From Cruorifilaria tuberocauda (lineage: Eukaryota > Nematoda > Chromadorea > Rhabditida > Onchocercidae): DNA of 53,338 nt. The DNA is taken from contig JABVXU010000375.1 of NCBI GenBank assembly GCA_013365365.1, positions 1 to 53,338 of the forward strand, given 5' to 3'. Made by a program: the position numbers and the translations under genes. Below, piece by piece: positions 1 through 20,713 of the stretch. Each line of letters starts with the position of its first letter. Positions within the stretch are counted from its first letter, which is position 1. The notes below the pieces were generated by a model, which saw nothing but the letters and a program-made list of their open reading frames with translations, had not been told where the DNA came from and made no database searches.

Positions 1-34
<34 letters not shown>

Positions 35-256
35 GTCGTCATCATCATCATCATCATCATCATCATCGTCGTCATCATCATCATCATCATCATCATCATC
101 GTCATCTTTATCATTATTATTATCATTATCATCGTCATCGTCATCATCGTCATCATCACTATCATCATTATTATTATCATCATTATTATTATCATCATCA
201 TTATTATCATTATTATCATCATCATCATCATCGTTATCGTCATCGTCGTTATCGTC
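1..256. repeat. CAT/GTC trinucleotide microsatellite
   Basis: Nearly pure CAT repeats with interspersed CGT and TAT units (catcat..cgtcgtcat..tattatcat) run from the window edge to about 256. The repeat may continue beyond the window. No coding meaning is visible; open frames across it are low-complexity artefacts. Confidence 0.95.
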
Positions 257-488
257 ATTCCATTTCCGGATGCACCAAGCAGTCCGTCCGTCCTCATCGA
301 TCCGAAAACAGGGCGTGAAAAGCTTCCTCGTAATCAACAGACGGAGGAGTTAGAAGTGTTCAGGCTTCTCCTGAAGGGAAGAGGGATTCTTCTCTCCTCT
401 TCTTTCCTCTAACCTTCCCCGTTCTTTCTCTTTCTCCTCCTCCTCCTCCCTCTCAACTTTCCTCTCTTTCAAATAACATTCGAAAATA

Positions 489-700
489 CTGGTCATCATC
501 GGTTAGGTTCTATCATCTTCCGTATTGGTCATCAGTTCGGTTCTATAATTTTCCGTATTGGTCATCAGTTCGGTTCTATAAATTTCCGTATTGGTCATCA
601 GTTCGGTTCTATAATTTTCCGTATTGGTCATCAGTTCGGTTCTATAATTTTCCGTATTGGTCATCAGTTCGGTTCTATAAATTTCCGTATTGATCATCGG
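489..700. repeat. 33-bp minisatellite, about six copies
   Basis: A 33-bp unit beginning CGTATTGGTCATCAGTTCGG recurs at 521, 554, 587, 620, 653 and 686. The last copy is diverged. Because 33 is a multiple of three, the minus strand stays open across the array and reads as repeated 11-residue units (MTNTENYRTEL). The flanks show no gene structure, so I treat it as a minisatellite and not as a protein. Confidence 0.9.
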
Positions 701-3183
701 AATCATTCCTTTCAATTCTTTATAACAAACAATTGACAAAATTTAGTTGACAGATATTATCAAATCGATATCAGTTTGTTCGTTAATCATCGGTTCACAC
801 GTACAGTGCAAAGGAATATAGCGCTTATCAGCTTATCAGCTTTATCATCTAAATCAAAAAAAAAACATTCATTTTAATTTTTTGCTTAACAAAAATTAAA
901 TATTCGAAATTGAATTGATTTATTTTTTATTTTCTTATTTTTTGAATTGATTTATTTCATTAATTTAAATTAATATGTTAACATTACTTAAAAACAAACG
1001 TTCCATCCATTATCTAACATTACTTAAATGTGATTTAATTAAAAATTACAAGTACAATTGATCATATTAATAGAACTATTTACTTTTTCAATTTTCTTAT
1101 CTCGAAATGATACGTGAGCAAATATGATATATTATTGTTCTGCTTATTATCAAACAGATAAATTGGTTGTTACTCATTTTAATGTATTCAGTTGCTTTGC
1201 TAAATTAGCATTTTCCGGAAATTGTCTTTAAGAATTTCCGGTTTTCCTCTATTTTGATCAAATAAATTACTATAAGTTTTTGATCATCAGTCGATCAGTG
1301 GGTTGATCCTAGTCTTCTTCTAATGACACAAATAATCGTATCGTTAAGAATTTTAATGAAAAATGCAAGAGTTTAGGTTAAATTTTGCAAGAGAACTAAA
1401 AAAATTACTTTTGAATGTATTTTTAATATTGAAATTATGCATGGAAGTCTGATATTTGATAAGATATGATAAGTTGCCTTAGGCATTTTGAAATGAAAAA
1501 GCTACGATAGGTTAGATATGCCTTAAACTATTGTAAATAAAATATTTGCATTATGCAATAAAATATTTACATTATTACATTATTACGTTATAAATTTTAA
1601 CTATTATAGGTACGTTACACGTACGTCATACTTTTATCTTAGTGGTAATCTACGCACGAATGAGTAATAAACTTGAATAATCTGTTAGCATTACGGTAAT
1701 ACTTGTTTACTTCATCTATGATCCATACAAAATATCCTACTACTGTATTACCCTGAACCTTAAGTATTTCTGGAATTAAATTCAATTGATGAGCGAATCT
1801 TTACTAATTTTAGAATAACATCAATCGATAGAGCACTGAAAGAACTACTCCAAAAATTTTTTGATTGATCAGAAAATTATCAGAAAATTAAATTTGAAGT
1901 AATTGATATTATCTGTATATTGGGAATAGATAAAATTATTTTAATAATAAGTTAGTTTGATAAAATGATAACTTGTTAAGGTTTATTATAAATTTGATTA
2001 ACTTAAAATGTAATTCATCCTTTTGTAACAATCAGTGTAGAATTAATGAAAATTTAAATGATAAAAATCTCTGAGAATTAATTCCTTGACTTTTTTCTAA
2101 CAATTAAAAATTTATGCAATTATCTATAATTTAGTCAAACAAGGGAAAAACAATAATTTTAATTAAAGCAATCAGTAAATTATCTCTTCTAAAAGAAATT
2201 GTCATTTTTAATTTCTCTCATATTTCCATCATTTCTATATATCTTCAAAATATTCCATTCATTATCATTCCTTAACATCTATCTCCAGAAGTTTCAAGTA
2301 AAATTGGCTGTTAGAATTCAGTGGAAATTTCGTTAACTTTTTCAAGAGTTACAGAAAATTAAATGAAAAATTTTTGCAAAATATAATTTTTATCGGGAAA
2401 TTAAAATCTTTTGCAAATTATAAATTTCTACCTCAAAAATATAGATGAATTTTCTGAACTCAAGAATTAAAGATACCAAATAATTTATAGTAAATAAAAC
2501 TTAAGATGAAATAACTGTATCAAAAGGAAGTGTAATCTTGATAATTTGATAAATTATCAAAGTTTAATTTGTACCGCTATTTTTCTTTTTTTCTCATGAT
2601 TTTACCACTTACCCTCCTACTTACTCTCTTATCTTGAACATTTCCATAGGAAGAAAAGAAATGAGAAAGTGGAAAGTAATAGTTGGGGAAAAAAAAATTA
2701 ATAAAATTTAAATGATAAAAAGTGATATTACGATTGTTGGTAAAGTTATAGACTTTGATAAATAAACGAAATATCATTTGGGGATAATTATGATAAATTA
2801 TCTATGACAAAAAGAGAAACGAATAATTGTGATGCGAGGAAAATTGAAACTAATTTGATATGGAGATATGCAAGTGAAATTTTGTTAATATTTATCTGGT
2901 AGTGATAAAATGGAAGAAAAAAAAAATACATCAAGTATGATTTGTGCAATGATACACTTGAAATAGCATGCTTTATTTTCACATTTCAAATTGATTAATT
3001 TTGTCAATAAATAATAATGAAAAATGTAATTTCAATAAATATTTACGTTTGAAATAAATCAAACTTTTAAACGACTACTAATTCACAAATTTATGCTTAC
3101 TATCACAAATAATTCCACAAATAAAGAAATATCGATCTATCAATTTTTCATAATTTGATCACTGTTAACCTGAAATATATGCA
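701..3183. other. AT-rich intergenic DNA, no gene seen
   Basis: About 2.5 kb of AT-rich DNA with short homopolymer runs. Open frames here (for example minus-strand frames at 2577-2777 and 2788-2982) have skewed Phe/Ile/Asn/Lys composition, no recognisable motif and no paired splice sites. I see nothing else in it. Confidence 0.6.
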
Positions 3184-3480
3184 TGATGATGATGATGATG
3201 ATGATGATGATTACAATGATAATGACTATGCTGATAAGTTATCATATTGATAAGCTAATAATGATGACAATGCTGATGATGATGATAATGATAATAATGA
3301 TGATGATGATGATATGATAACAATGATTATGCTGACGAGTTATCATATTGATAAGCTGACAATGATGATGATGCTAATGATGATGATGATGATGATGACA
3401 ATGATAACAATGATTATGCTGACGAGTTATCATACTGATAAGCTGACAATGATGATGATGATGATAATGTTGGTAAGTAA
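3184..3480. repeat. Compound GAT microsatellite / minisatellite
   Basis: GAT runs alternate with a longer unit containing GAGTTATCATATTGATAAGC. Related copies of that unit lie near 3232, 3338 and 3424, so the array has a higher-order period of roughly 85-105 bp. A weaker GATGATGATAGTGATAACG stretch follows at about 3833-3870. Confidence 0.85.
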
Positions 3481-5994
3481 TGATAATAGCATCAATGGCC
3501 AACATCATGTGATGATAGTAATAATGATAAGAATACTAATGAAGAGGATGTTTGATAATTTAACAATTTGATGGATAATTATCCATATATATTAGATATT
3601 TTATAAGAAAAATTTACGTGGAACAAATGAGGGATTTTATCATTTCTGGCCTGTTTGAACTTCAATAGTTCTTACATTTAATATTAAACAAATTACAATT
3701 AGCCATAGATGATAGATTCCCGATATTTGAAATGAATAATAGAACTTATCAAATTTATCCAGCTCATTAATTTTTCTCAAAATTGAAAACTCATTTCCAT
3801 AATTTGATCATTTCTAATCTGAAATGTATACATGATGATGATAGTGATAACGATGATTATGCAATGATAATATTTTTGCTCCTGCTATGTTTCATGTTCG
3901 AAATATCAATACTCCTATTCAGTTATTCCAGTACTCTCTATCAATCGTAAAGTTATCATTCCCTCAATCCTTCCCTCATCTTCTTTACTCTTCCTATTTT
4001 CTTTACACTATTTCCTTATCATTTCTACTAATTAAAATCTTAATTTACCTTTTAAATCATAAATAGAAATATTATCTTTGATGGAAATTAGAAAATAAGA
4101 GATTGTATGAAAGTATGAAATAGGTTTTAGGTTGAATTTCTATGGTTTGCTTAATTTGAAAGCAAAAAAAGTTTTTTCATTCAATCAACACACTATTGAA
4201 AGGAAATATGATGATGAGAGAATGAAAAGAAAGAAAAAAAGAAAGAATTTCATTTCATAGAAATTTTAAAAGTGAATTTGTTTGTTTAAAAAACACTTCA
4301 CGTCATCTTTTTAAATTCACTCTCGAGTTATCAAGTTTGTTATTTTCTTATCAATCTATTTTACAACCTGTCAAGTATTACTCGCTGTTTCACAAAATTC
4401 CTTATCAATACTTTTATCTTTTGATTTGTATGTGAAGGCTAATTAATATTAATATTTAAGTTTAATTAATAGTTAAGATTAATTAATATTTACGTCTATG
4501 TATGTACGTGTGTATGTATGTGCGTCTACCTGTCTGTGTTTTGATTTATTTGCACCATCAAATCTCAAACGAAATTTTAAAAATTAATTTTTTGTAATAA
4601 AAATTTTGTCTATCATTAATTGCTAATTAATATGAAAATTAATTAATGATAGAATTGTTTTCATGATTCTAATTTATATGACAAATGAAGATTGTCATAA
4701 ATTTGAAGGTATTGTTAAGCTCTCAAAAAGTGAATCATTCGTTTCTTCTTCTTCCGGATTAAAATCCTTTAAAAATTCGGAATTATTTTTCAAAATGATT
4801 AATGAATAAAGCTTGATCCACTGATTGCTTTACTTAGCTTCTTCAATTACTAACATTTTTTTCGCATTTATTCCGGCAATCAACCATGTCAAATATTTAT
4901 CAAGTAAATTCGAAATAATCTTCAATTAAAATACAATTCAATTGATTCGCCCGAAATGTACTTGAAATCATAAATCTGTCAAGTACTAGCAGTTAATACT
5001 TTTTGCAAATTATTATTACTAAATATTCTGCTAGCTATTTTGATGAGTCCCTACGATTAATTAAAATAAACCTTCCTGGAACTTTGAGCACCATCGATTC
5101 CTTCAATATAACATAAAACAAAATTTTTTTAATGCTCTAAAATTTATCAAAAATCGTATCAAATATCACAGTAAATCAATCAAGTTTGTTAAGGGAAAAA
5201 AAAGTAGGGACTAACTGAGATAGTGGACGAACCGTGAAAACTAATCCCAGACTTAAGGATTATTCGAAATACTTATTTATGACTCAAATAGCAATCTATT
5301 GATGATGAGAATTTTGATAAAAGCTTAAACAAACTAAACTTCGTTGATTCAAAATTTGTTTGATATTAAAAAATTCATTTCAAATTTCAGTTATTAAGAC
5401 GAAATATAGCTGCATTTGATGTTGAAAGTTTGAAATCATTTCTTCTTTTTTTTGAGAATATTTCACATAATCTTTTTGTGTCCAAACATTTTGGTTAATA
5501 AATAAATTATAACACAAATTTCGGTGTATATCCAACTAGGCAAGGATAGATAGAGATGGATAAGATCAAAACGAAAGTTTGCCATTGAAAGGTTGAAAGG
5601 ATGAAAAATATATGAGCATGCGTTGCAAAGGCTTTCGATGTAACATTTTCTCGGATAATTTTGTACTCCAATAGTGTCCCATTTTTTATCTTTTTCATTC
5701 AAATATATCACATTAGCAACTACATAAATAGCAGCGCTTTTAATTACGATATTAACGGTAATATTTCCGGAAACGCAAGGTAGCACAAAATATAAATCCT
5801 AAAAAATGAAAACACATGAGAGCTACGAATCTTGTACTCGAAACTTTTTCATAGGGATAAAAGAAAAATTGCGATTAAAAAATTAAAAAATTCTATTTGC
5901 ACGAAAATGAGAATGAAAAACGACATGGTTTGTTTATAAAATTAAATAATGAAGTATTCAATATATTCAATATAATAAAATAATGTCCAATGCA
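3481..5994. other. AT-rich intergenic DNA downstream of the DUS4 gene
   Basis: Mostly featureless AT-rich sequence with a short GTATGTATGTG run near 4498-4522. The part next to 5995 must hold the 3' UTR of the minus-strand DUS4 gene. A 107-codon minus-strand frame at 5463-5786 follows an acceptor-like TTTTTTAG, but I recognise no family in it and do not call it a gene. Confidence 0.5.
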
Positions 5995-8349
5995 TCACTT
6001 GAAAGTATCCTTTTTGAAGATATTGCAACTAAGGTAGTCAAAAACGGCCGGATAATTACTTATTCCGTTGAACACCGTTCTTTGCCTACTGGTAAGTGAA
6101 GATCGAAGCATGAACATCAACTGCTGATGAAACAAATCAAATGGACAACCATGTTCTGTTGCCAATCGCACCTGTATGATAACCATTAATTTCAGCAACA
6201 TTATAAAAATAAGTAGGAAAGATAATCGAAAATAACATAGCTATTACTAATATGCAAACTAAGACCCAATAAACTTATATGTTGAATGATCCCACTGATA
6301 GTTGCAAAATATCAAAAAGATGCATTAGAAGAAAATACAGAAAAAAAATTATACCCAATCCGCAACACATTGTTTCGGAGTGGAAGTGTAACCAGCGAAC
6401 ATAGCTGGATTGCCCAGCAAACCATCTGCTGACATGATACCTACAAAATAGTGAATATGACATACTGAATTCTGGTCTATTATAACTTTCTTAACGTGAT
6501 GTTGAAAACAAAGAATTCATAAATATCAAGAAAATAATTCGTTATCTCTTGAAATTAACATAAGAAAGGAGCTAAATGAATTCAACGATGTACTTGTCAA
6601 ATTAACAATAGGATGAAAAAAGGCATTAAAAAGATTAAAATTATTTCAAAACTGAGCTGTATTAACAGAAATTTCGAACTGAAGGAGTAAAATTTCGAAT
6701 CTTGCTTGAATTATTTCAACATTTGAAAGTTATAAACACAAAATGGTACAGCATAAGTTTGTGGGGATACGGAAGAACCATTTACGAAATGATAGCATTT
6801 ATGGAAACAGTTCTAAAAACTACCATCAGCTCCCGTATATTTCGCAACTTTAATTGCCTGTTCGTAGCTTTTGATATTTCCATTAGCAATTACAGGAATA
6901 GACAGAGTTGATTTTATCAATTTGATCATATCATAGTCTACAGGTTCTGATCGTTGTTCAGGTGTCCGTCCATGCACTGTTATAAATGAAACACCAGCTC
7001 TTTCTGCTTGACGACATGTTTCCAAAGTTAACTGGCTATTCGGTTTTAATCGAATTTTAATGGAAACCTAAGAAATTCAGTATATCATCTTGCATAGTAA
7101 AAGTTATTACTGTGAGTTATCGAAGAAATTTTCGGTAGATTAATTAACATTACAGTGAAGTCTGGTTTTGAAATTCTTCGACGTGTAGTCGCAATGATAT
7201 CAGCAATTCGAATGGGATCTGCCAATAAACTGGAACCATATCCTTCTTTCATAACATTTCGTTGTGGACAACCACAGTTCAGATCAACACCTCGACAATA
7301 TCTAAATGAATGTATTATATTAATTACAATGTCATCTTGTATAATTCAGTTTGGCCAACTATAAATGAAACATAGGCTAACTAAAGATATAATATGATAC
7401 CTGCTCACAAACGTTGCTGCTGTAGAAAATTCTTCTGGTTCGTTGGTGGCAAATTGTACAATGGTTGGATTATCACCTGCATTAAATAACACCCTACAAA
7501 GTAGCTCACAGTAAATTAACTTTCGACTAGCAAACTAAATTTAGGAATCAAAAAATACCAAATAAAGGAGCAAACAGTATATAACTGAGTTATCTCAACC
7601 CAACTAACACTTCCTTATTTGATTAATTACTTCAATGTTCAAATATTATCTACTCCAGTAATTTCGAAATCATCAAAATGCGTGAAATGGACTATTACAA
7701 TTGTCATAACAAACCTGGACAAGTAGTAAATTCTGCTGATCGACACTGTTCCGAGGCAATGAAATGTTTTGCATAAATCATGGGTGTAAAAGCAACATCC
7801 ACTGCATAGAGTCGAACTAACATTCGAAAAGGTAGCCTACAAAAATAAACTGCTGCTTATCTAACAAACTTGATGATCCACATCTACGAATCTTACAACC
7901 ATTATATTTATTTATCCTTCATTCTGGTTTCTTAATTTGATTTTGTTTATATATAACCAAGACCTGCTATAGGTAGAAACCAGATATTCGCCTCATCTAA
8001 AATTTGATAATTTCTCAAATTCATGATAATTTGATTTCATTTAACCAATCTCTTCTGTGTCTCTACTGTACAGATTTCATATACCATAAATCAATCAATA
8101 AAATTCTTTCCAATGAATTAATAGTGCTTCCATTAATAAGTGAATTAATAAGTTTCCATAAATACCTGTACATTTACAGTAATTATAAACTGAGAAAATA
8201 CATAAAGAGGAAAAAAGAGCTTACTTGGAATACCGTACCATCGGTGCAGCAATAAATACAGGTAGATCATTATCAATACACATGTCCTTAGTAATATTTC
8301 TCTCCCCAATATTTTCTCCAATCAACAAATCGTATAATCGACTTCTCAT
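5995..8349 (-). CDS. dus4l: tRNA-dihydrouridine synthase, DUS4 type
   Basis: FMN-dependent enzyme that reduces uridine to dihydrouridine in the D-loop of tRNA (positions 20a/20b for DUS4 in yeast and human). Seven minus-strand exons: 8225-8349, 7715-7836, 7401-7476, 7154-7301, 6824-7067, 6355-6440 and 5995-6171. All have GT-AG borders and the phases close to 325 aa, against about 317 for human DUS4L. Visible hallmarks are the FMN-site APMVRYSK near residue 35, the family motif NCGCPQ at 116-121 (Cys119 is the presumed catalytic acid), KIR at 161-163, TVHGR at 187-191, PVIANGNI, and DGLLGNPAMF near the C-terminal helical domain. An acceptor-like CATACAG lies about 20 nt before the ATG, suggesting trans-splicing. 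It lies head-to-head with the ISWI gene across about 830 bp. The family call is firm; the DUS4 subgroup rests on remembered similarity to the human protein. Confidence 0.93.
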
Positions 8350-9181
8350 TATTGCAATCACAGAATAGTCTGTATGAATGAAGCAAATATTAAAGCAATC
8401 AGGAAATTAACAGTAATTATTAAATCATTTCGAAATTCATTACATCAAATTTCAAAATATTCTCATATTAACTCATTATCCTTGATATCTACCCCAATAA
8501 CTTAATTTGATTTTAAATTAATAGTTGAATTTTTATAGTGCTAGCTCTAATCTTCAAGACAACAGCTTGATCTATAAAGCAATCGATAGTTTATTTCACT
8601 ACATCAACAGTTCATTTTTAGAAGCACGAATAACCGAATTCCTCAGTTAATACTTTAATGATAATAAAGTTTGATAATTTGAGAAAAACATCTGAAATGC
8701 ATAGTTATAGTATTTTTATTTTTAATTTCAGATTTTATTTATAACTTCGAAAGTGAACTAAATAGGAACACTAAATTCCTAGGAAATTTTAGTATCCAAT
8801 GCTTTAAATCAATTCTTAGTATTATCTCTAGGATCTCAATCATTTCTAAATATCTCAGGTCCGTAATCAATCTCGAAATATCCCGACACTTACATATATC
8901 GATGTGGGCATCAAGAATTTCGTCGAGCTGCGGGATTGAAAAATATCAAGAGATAACAGTTTTCATTACGTCTTGTTCAAAATGATAGATGATTAGTAGA
9001 CCACGCCGTTGCAGTAAATCACTTCTCTGCATTAAAAAACTCCTAGAGTTGCGGGATGTGTCAGGGGTGGATGTTCTGGTGTATAAATTTTATTGAGTTG
9101 ATGCGTATTTTTGACCGTCTTTAATTTGGCATGTTGCTCTTTCATTGTTAATTAATAAGAAAATATGTGCAGCAAAGTAAG
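8350..9181. promoter_or_regulatory. Divergent intergenic region between DUS4 and ISWI
   Basis: This 832-bp gap separates the start codons of two genes transcribed away from each other, so it should carry both promoters. I see no TATA box and no clear repeated element. An acceptor-like GTGCAG nine nucleotides before the ISWI ATG is a plausible SL1 site. Confidence 0.5.
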
Positions 9182-16222
<7,041 letters not shown>

Positions 16223-17217
16223 TATTGATCGTATGAATTGTCAATATGTTTACCTCGGATAAAATTCATTACATTGCTTGTATTTTCAAAGAGCTGAACA
16301 ACTTCAAACTATTTCCGGCTGCTTTTACCGTTAGTGGAAAACATTATCAGAAATTGTTGGTTTGAAACAAGATCATGTATCTTTTCCGAATTTGATAGAT
16401 GTATTCTTCTGCAGTTTCTGATGAATTCCAATGATTGGATGGAATATCGGTTTCTCTTTGTTTGGTGCTTCTCCATTTGCAATACTTATAGATGTATTTG
16501 TATCATCAAACTCATATACTTTTTCGTTTCAGGCTTATCACTTTTCTGCAATACCGTATATCCTGTTGTATCATAGAACTTGGATATATACTTTTTTGAC
16601 TCATCTATGTTTGATATTCCTAGTGATATGTTTGACACCTATCTGTAATACCGTATCTCCTCTATTGTATCATAAAACTCGAATATGTTAACGCCGTGAT
16701 AGGGGTTGTGAGTAAACTTTATAAACAACAAGGGCATTAAAAGTTATTGCAAGGGAGATATGATAAAACTATTGATTGAAACACGAGGGAAATCTAACCT
16801 CAATAGCTCTGACATTTTCAAACATCATTCGGTGCCAATCAAACTTTTCCCTAAATTATAATTATCTAGTCCTATTCAGGAATCTGATTACAGCGTGCTT
16901 TTAACGTCTATCATTTACACCGTTGCTCGATTTCACATGTTCAGATGGATGACTCTACAGTCTCAGAATATAGATACCTTTGCGATGATTATTAGCATTT
17001 AGTTGGAGACCTAAATCTGTGACAGCATTGTCGAAGCAACACAGCAATTCGGCGAATAAAGTACCACGACAACGGATGCTGCCATAATCCATAGCATAAT
17101 AGTCTGGAAATTTATAGTAGCCTAATTTGCAGTACTTTCCTAATCATTCATTAGATAACTAAAATTTTATAAGTTATGATTTCCTCATCTGGAAGAAACC
17201 CAAAGATCAAAAGGGAT
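16223..17217. other. Intergenic region between ISWI and histone H1
   Basis: This is the convergent 3' side of ISWI (+) and H1 (-). Between 16477 and 16690 three diverged copies of a unit containing GCAATACCGTAT and GTATCAT(A)AAACT..ATAT lie in tandem, starting near 16477, 16548 and 16645. Otherwise I see nothing. Confidence 0.6.
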
Positions 17218-17264
17218 AGCATGATTCATAGGATTTGTGGCCCTTAAGAGGGCCGTTGGGTTGT
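17218..17264 (-). promoter_or_regulatory. Histone H1 3' hairpin and downstream element
   Basis: On the minus strand, 27 nt after the H1 stop region, AACCCAAC precedes the hairpin GGCCCT-CTTA-AGGGCC (17239-17254). ACAAATCC and the block TATGAATCATGCTA follow (17218-17238). The hairpin is the SLBP-binding 3' end of replication-dependent histone mRNA, which makes H1 a non-polyadenylated member of this cluster. The loop is CTTA where the other four genes have CTTT. Confidence 0.93.
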
Positions 17265-17291
17265 AAGGTCAACGTCACCGACGTGTAACAT

Positions 17292-17879
17292 CTACGACGT
17301 TGTTTTTTTCGGCTTCGAAACCTTAGGCTTCGGTTTTTTCGCCTTCAGTTCCCGCTTCGACAATTTCTTTGTGGTGGCAGTTTTTTTCATTCGTGGCTTC
17401 TTTGGCGAATCAGAAACTGCTTTGTCTTTCTTCTGCTTCGACTTCGTCTTCTTTTGCTTGCTCGATTTCGCTGACTTACTTCCAGTCTTGGCACCAAGCC
17501 TGAACGAACCGTTCACACCGGCACCTTTCGCAACCGTAAACTTTCCCGACGCAATACCTCTCTTGATGGCCAGTCGAAGTTGAGAATGCACACGCTTACC
17601 ATTGTCACCCAGCTGATAACGCTCCAAGATATATTTAAGGATTGCTACACGACTTGAACCTTTTCGATCTTTTAAAGCAGTGATTGCTTCTTTAATCATT
17701 TGGGAATAGCTAGGATGGGTTTTTGTTGTTTTCGTGCCCTGTCGCTTGGAACGCGCTTTAGGACTACTGGGAACTCCCGGTGGTTTACTTGCAGACTTTA
17801 CAACTGGATCGACGATTCGCGGGGGTGAAGGCAATTCAATAGCCGAGGACGTCTGTGTTGACGACAACATCACGAACAC
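17292..17879 (-). CDS. Linker histone H1
   Basis: Intronless 195-aa protein that binds nucleosomes at the DNA entry/exit site and compacts chromatin. A short Ser/Pro-rich N-terminal tail leads to the winged-helix globular domain at about residues 53-128: HPSYSQMIKEAITALKDRKG, then AILKYI, LRLAIKRGIASG and GANGSFRLG-like GAGVNGSFRLG. The C-terminal tail is Lys/Ala/Pro/Ser-rich with TTKKLSKRELKAKKPKPK. A second in-frame ATG three codons in (17870) could be used instead. A TATA box (minus strand, 17922-17929) lies about 45 nt upstream. The gene shares a divergent promoter with H3 and carries the cluster's own 3' hairpin, so its expression should follow S phase with the core histones. The family call is certain; the subtype is not assignable. 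Confidence 0.97.
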   Translation of the reverse strand: MFVMLSSTQTSSAIELPSPPRIVDPVVKSASKPPGVPSSPKARSKRQGTKTTKTHPSYSQMIKEAITALKDRKGSSRVAILKYILERYQLGDNGKRVHSQLRLAIKRGIASGKFTVAKGAGVNGSFRLGAKTGSKSAKSSKQKKTKSKQKKDKAVSDSPKKPRMKKTATTKKLSKRELKAKKPKPKVSKPKKTTS

Positions 17880-19106
<1,227 letters not shown>

Positions 19107-19150
19107 ATGATTCACTCTGCCTGTGGAGTTGTTCGAGAACGATCTCCCCA

Positions 19151-19194
19151 ACCCAACGGCCCTCTTTAGGGCCACAATTCGATGGGTCATGCTG
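19151..19194 (+). promoter_or_regulatory. Histone H3 3' hairpin and downstream element
   Basis: AACCCAAC precedes the hairpin GGCCCT-CTTT-AGGGCC (19158-19173). ACAATTCG and the block ATGGGTCATGCTG follow at 19174-19194. The hairpin is the histone mRNA 3' end signal. The trailing block matches those after the other four histone hairpins. Confidence 0.95.
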
Positions 19195-20650
19195 CCAAAG
19201 AAATATTTTGCGTATAAGTTTTGCCTTGTATTGATAAACGTTGTTTGAAGTGCTCTCATACATTTTATACGGAGTATACAATCCGCATGCGACTGGGAAG
19301 TGTAGGCTCTGTACCGTGTTTACCAAATATCCACGTGAAATATGAAACGTGAGTCAGATGGTTGGGTGAGTTGACTGCTGACGCTACAAGGTATCAATTT
19401 TCTAAAGTGCAAACAATGACTAGGCGAGGTATCACTGTTCACGTGGGTGATTATTTAATGCGTTGGTGTTTGGGTCTTAGGAGGGGTGATGTCTATGATT
19501 TAACCGCACAAAAGTGAGACTTCCAGATGCGTGTCAGCGCTTATCTCTATCATTTGAAGCATTAGGACAAAACTACAGGGATTTAGAATTGAAAGGTGGA
19601 CTCGTGCAGTTCTCACAGATGCGGGTTTATCGTAGTGCTGTCACGGTTTAAAGCATTAAGGGGAAACTGTAAGGAGTTTATTTATGGAAATGCGAATATC
19701 AGACAAACTACTTGCGATACGGAAGCTATGGCGGACTAGTGATCTTACGATTGTTTTGTCAGTGATAAGAATGATGCGTTATGTGCTGTACACCCAATGC
19801 CATGTAAAGAGAGAAGTACTGTATGATTAGCAGCTACTGTATACGTGAATATTTGTTTATTATTATTAATTATTATTGTTTATTATTATTAATAAAATTA
19901 AAGATCTGCACTGTTGAAGTACCGCGTTTTATTATCAAAAAAAGGTCGAGATTTACCGAGGCTCAAACATATCCCACAATTCACACGTTTTCAATTTGCG
20001 TTTTCGAGAGACGATCATGCTTAATCATGCTATCCAAGCGTACAACAGAACTCCATACATCAAGCGGTAATTGAGGAAATGTTAAATTGTTAAAAACCGA
20101 AGTTTTAAAAACGAAGTTTAAATTGAATGCGCTCTCTCGTGGATATGGAGATGTATCAGAATCATGACCAATTTTTATACGTCTAATAAACTTCACAAAT
20201 TGTTAGTCACCTTTTACAATCAGGGCTTCAACGTACTGTAAATTTTCCTCTTTGAAGGATAAGTTGTAGGAGCGTCCCTCAGCCTCTTGAAGAGAATTTG
20301 TAAAGATCCGAACCACCTATTTTAGGGAATTCTGACTCCGAGAAACACTAAATTGACCTTTCTAAAATGAAAAACTCTCCTTGTACGTGCTTGACATTCA
20401 CTTTTTTTGAAATTTTATTTAAGCAAGTATTCCATCAAATACATACATACATCGACTTTCCAATTTTATGGGCAGCTCATATTTATACAGTTAACAAAAT
20501 TGATATCACTCTGTTCCAAGTAAGATTTTGACTCCAACACCCGGACACAACATGAACATAATTTAATGTGCATGCAAGATATGGAAATACCGCAGTAAGG
20601 TAAGATTAACACTCAATAAATTAACATTATACACCAGATCTGTATGGGTA
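19195..20650. other. Intergenic region between H3 and H2A
   Basis: About 1.45 kb between the convergent 3' ends of H3 (+) and H2A (-). There is a short TTATTATTAATTATTATTG run at 19856-19895. No open frame has a recognisable motif or splice pattern. I see no additional histone copy or fragment. Confidence 0.6.
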
Positions 20651-20695
20651 TAGCAAGATTCATAGATTTGTGGCCCTAAAGAGGGCCGTTGGGTT
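20651..20695 (-). promoter_or_regulatory. Histone H2A 3' hairpin and downstream element
   Basis: On the minus strand AAAACCCAAC leads into GGCCCT-CTTT-AGGGCC (20672-20687), then ACAAATC and TATGAATCTTGCTA (20651-20671). This is the same arrangement as the other four histone genes, with one change (CTTGCT for CATGCT) in the trailing block. Confidence 0.95.
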
Positions 20696-20713
20696 TTAAG
20701 GCGCAAATTGGCT

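Noticed and set aside
489..700. CRISPR-like array of regular repeats.
   Set aside because: The 33-bp units abut one another with no unique spacers, and the genome is eukaryotic.
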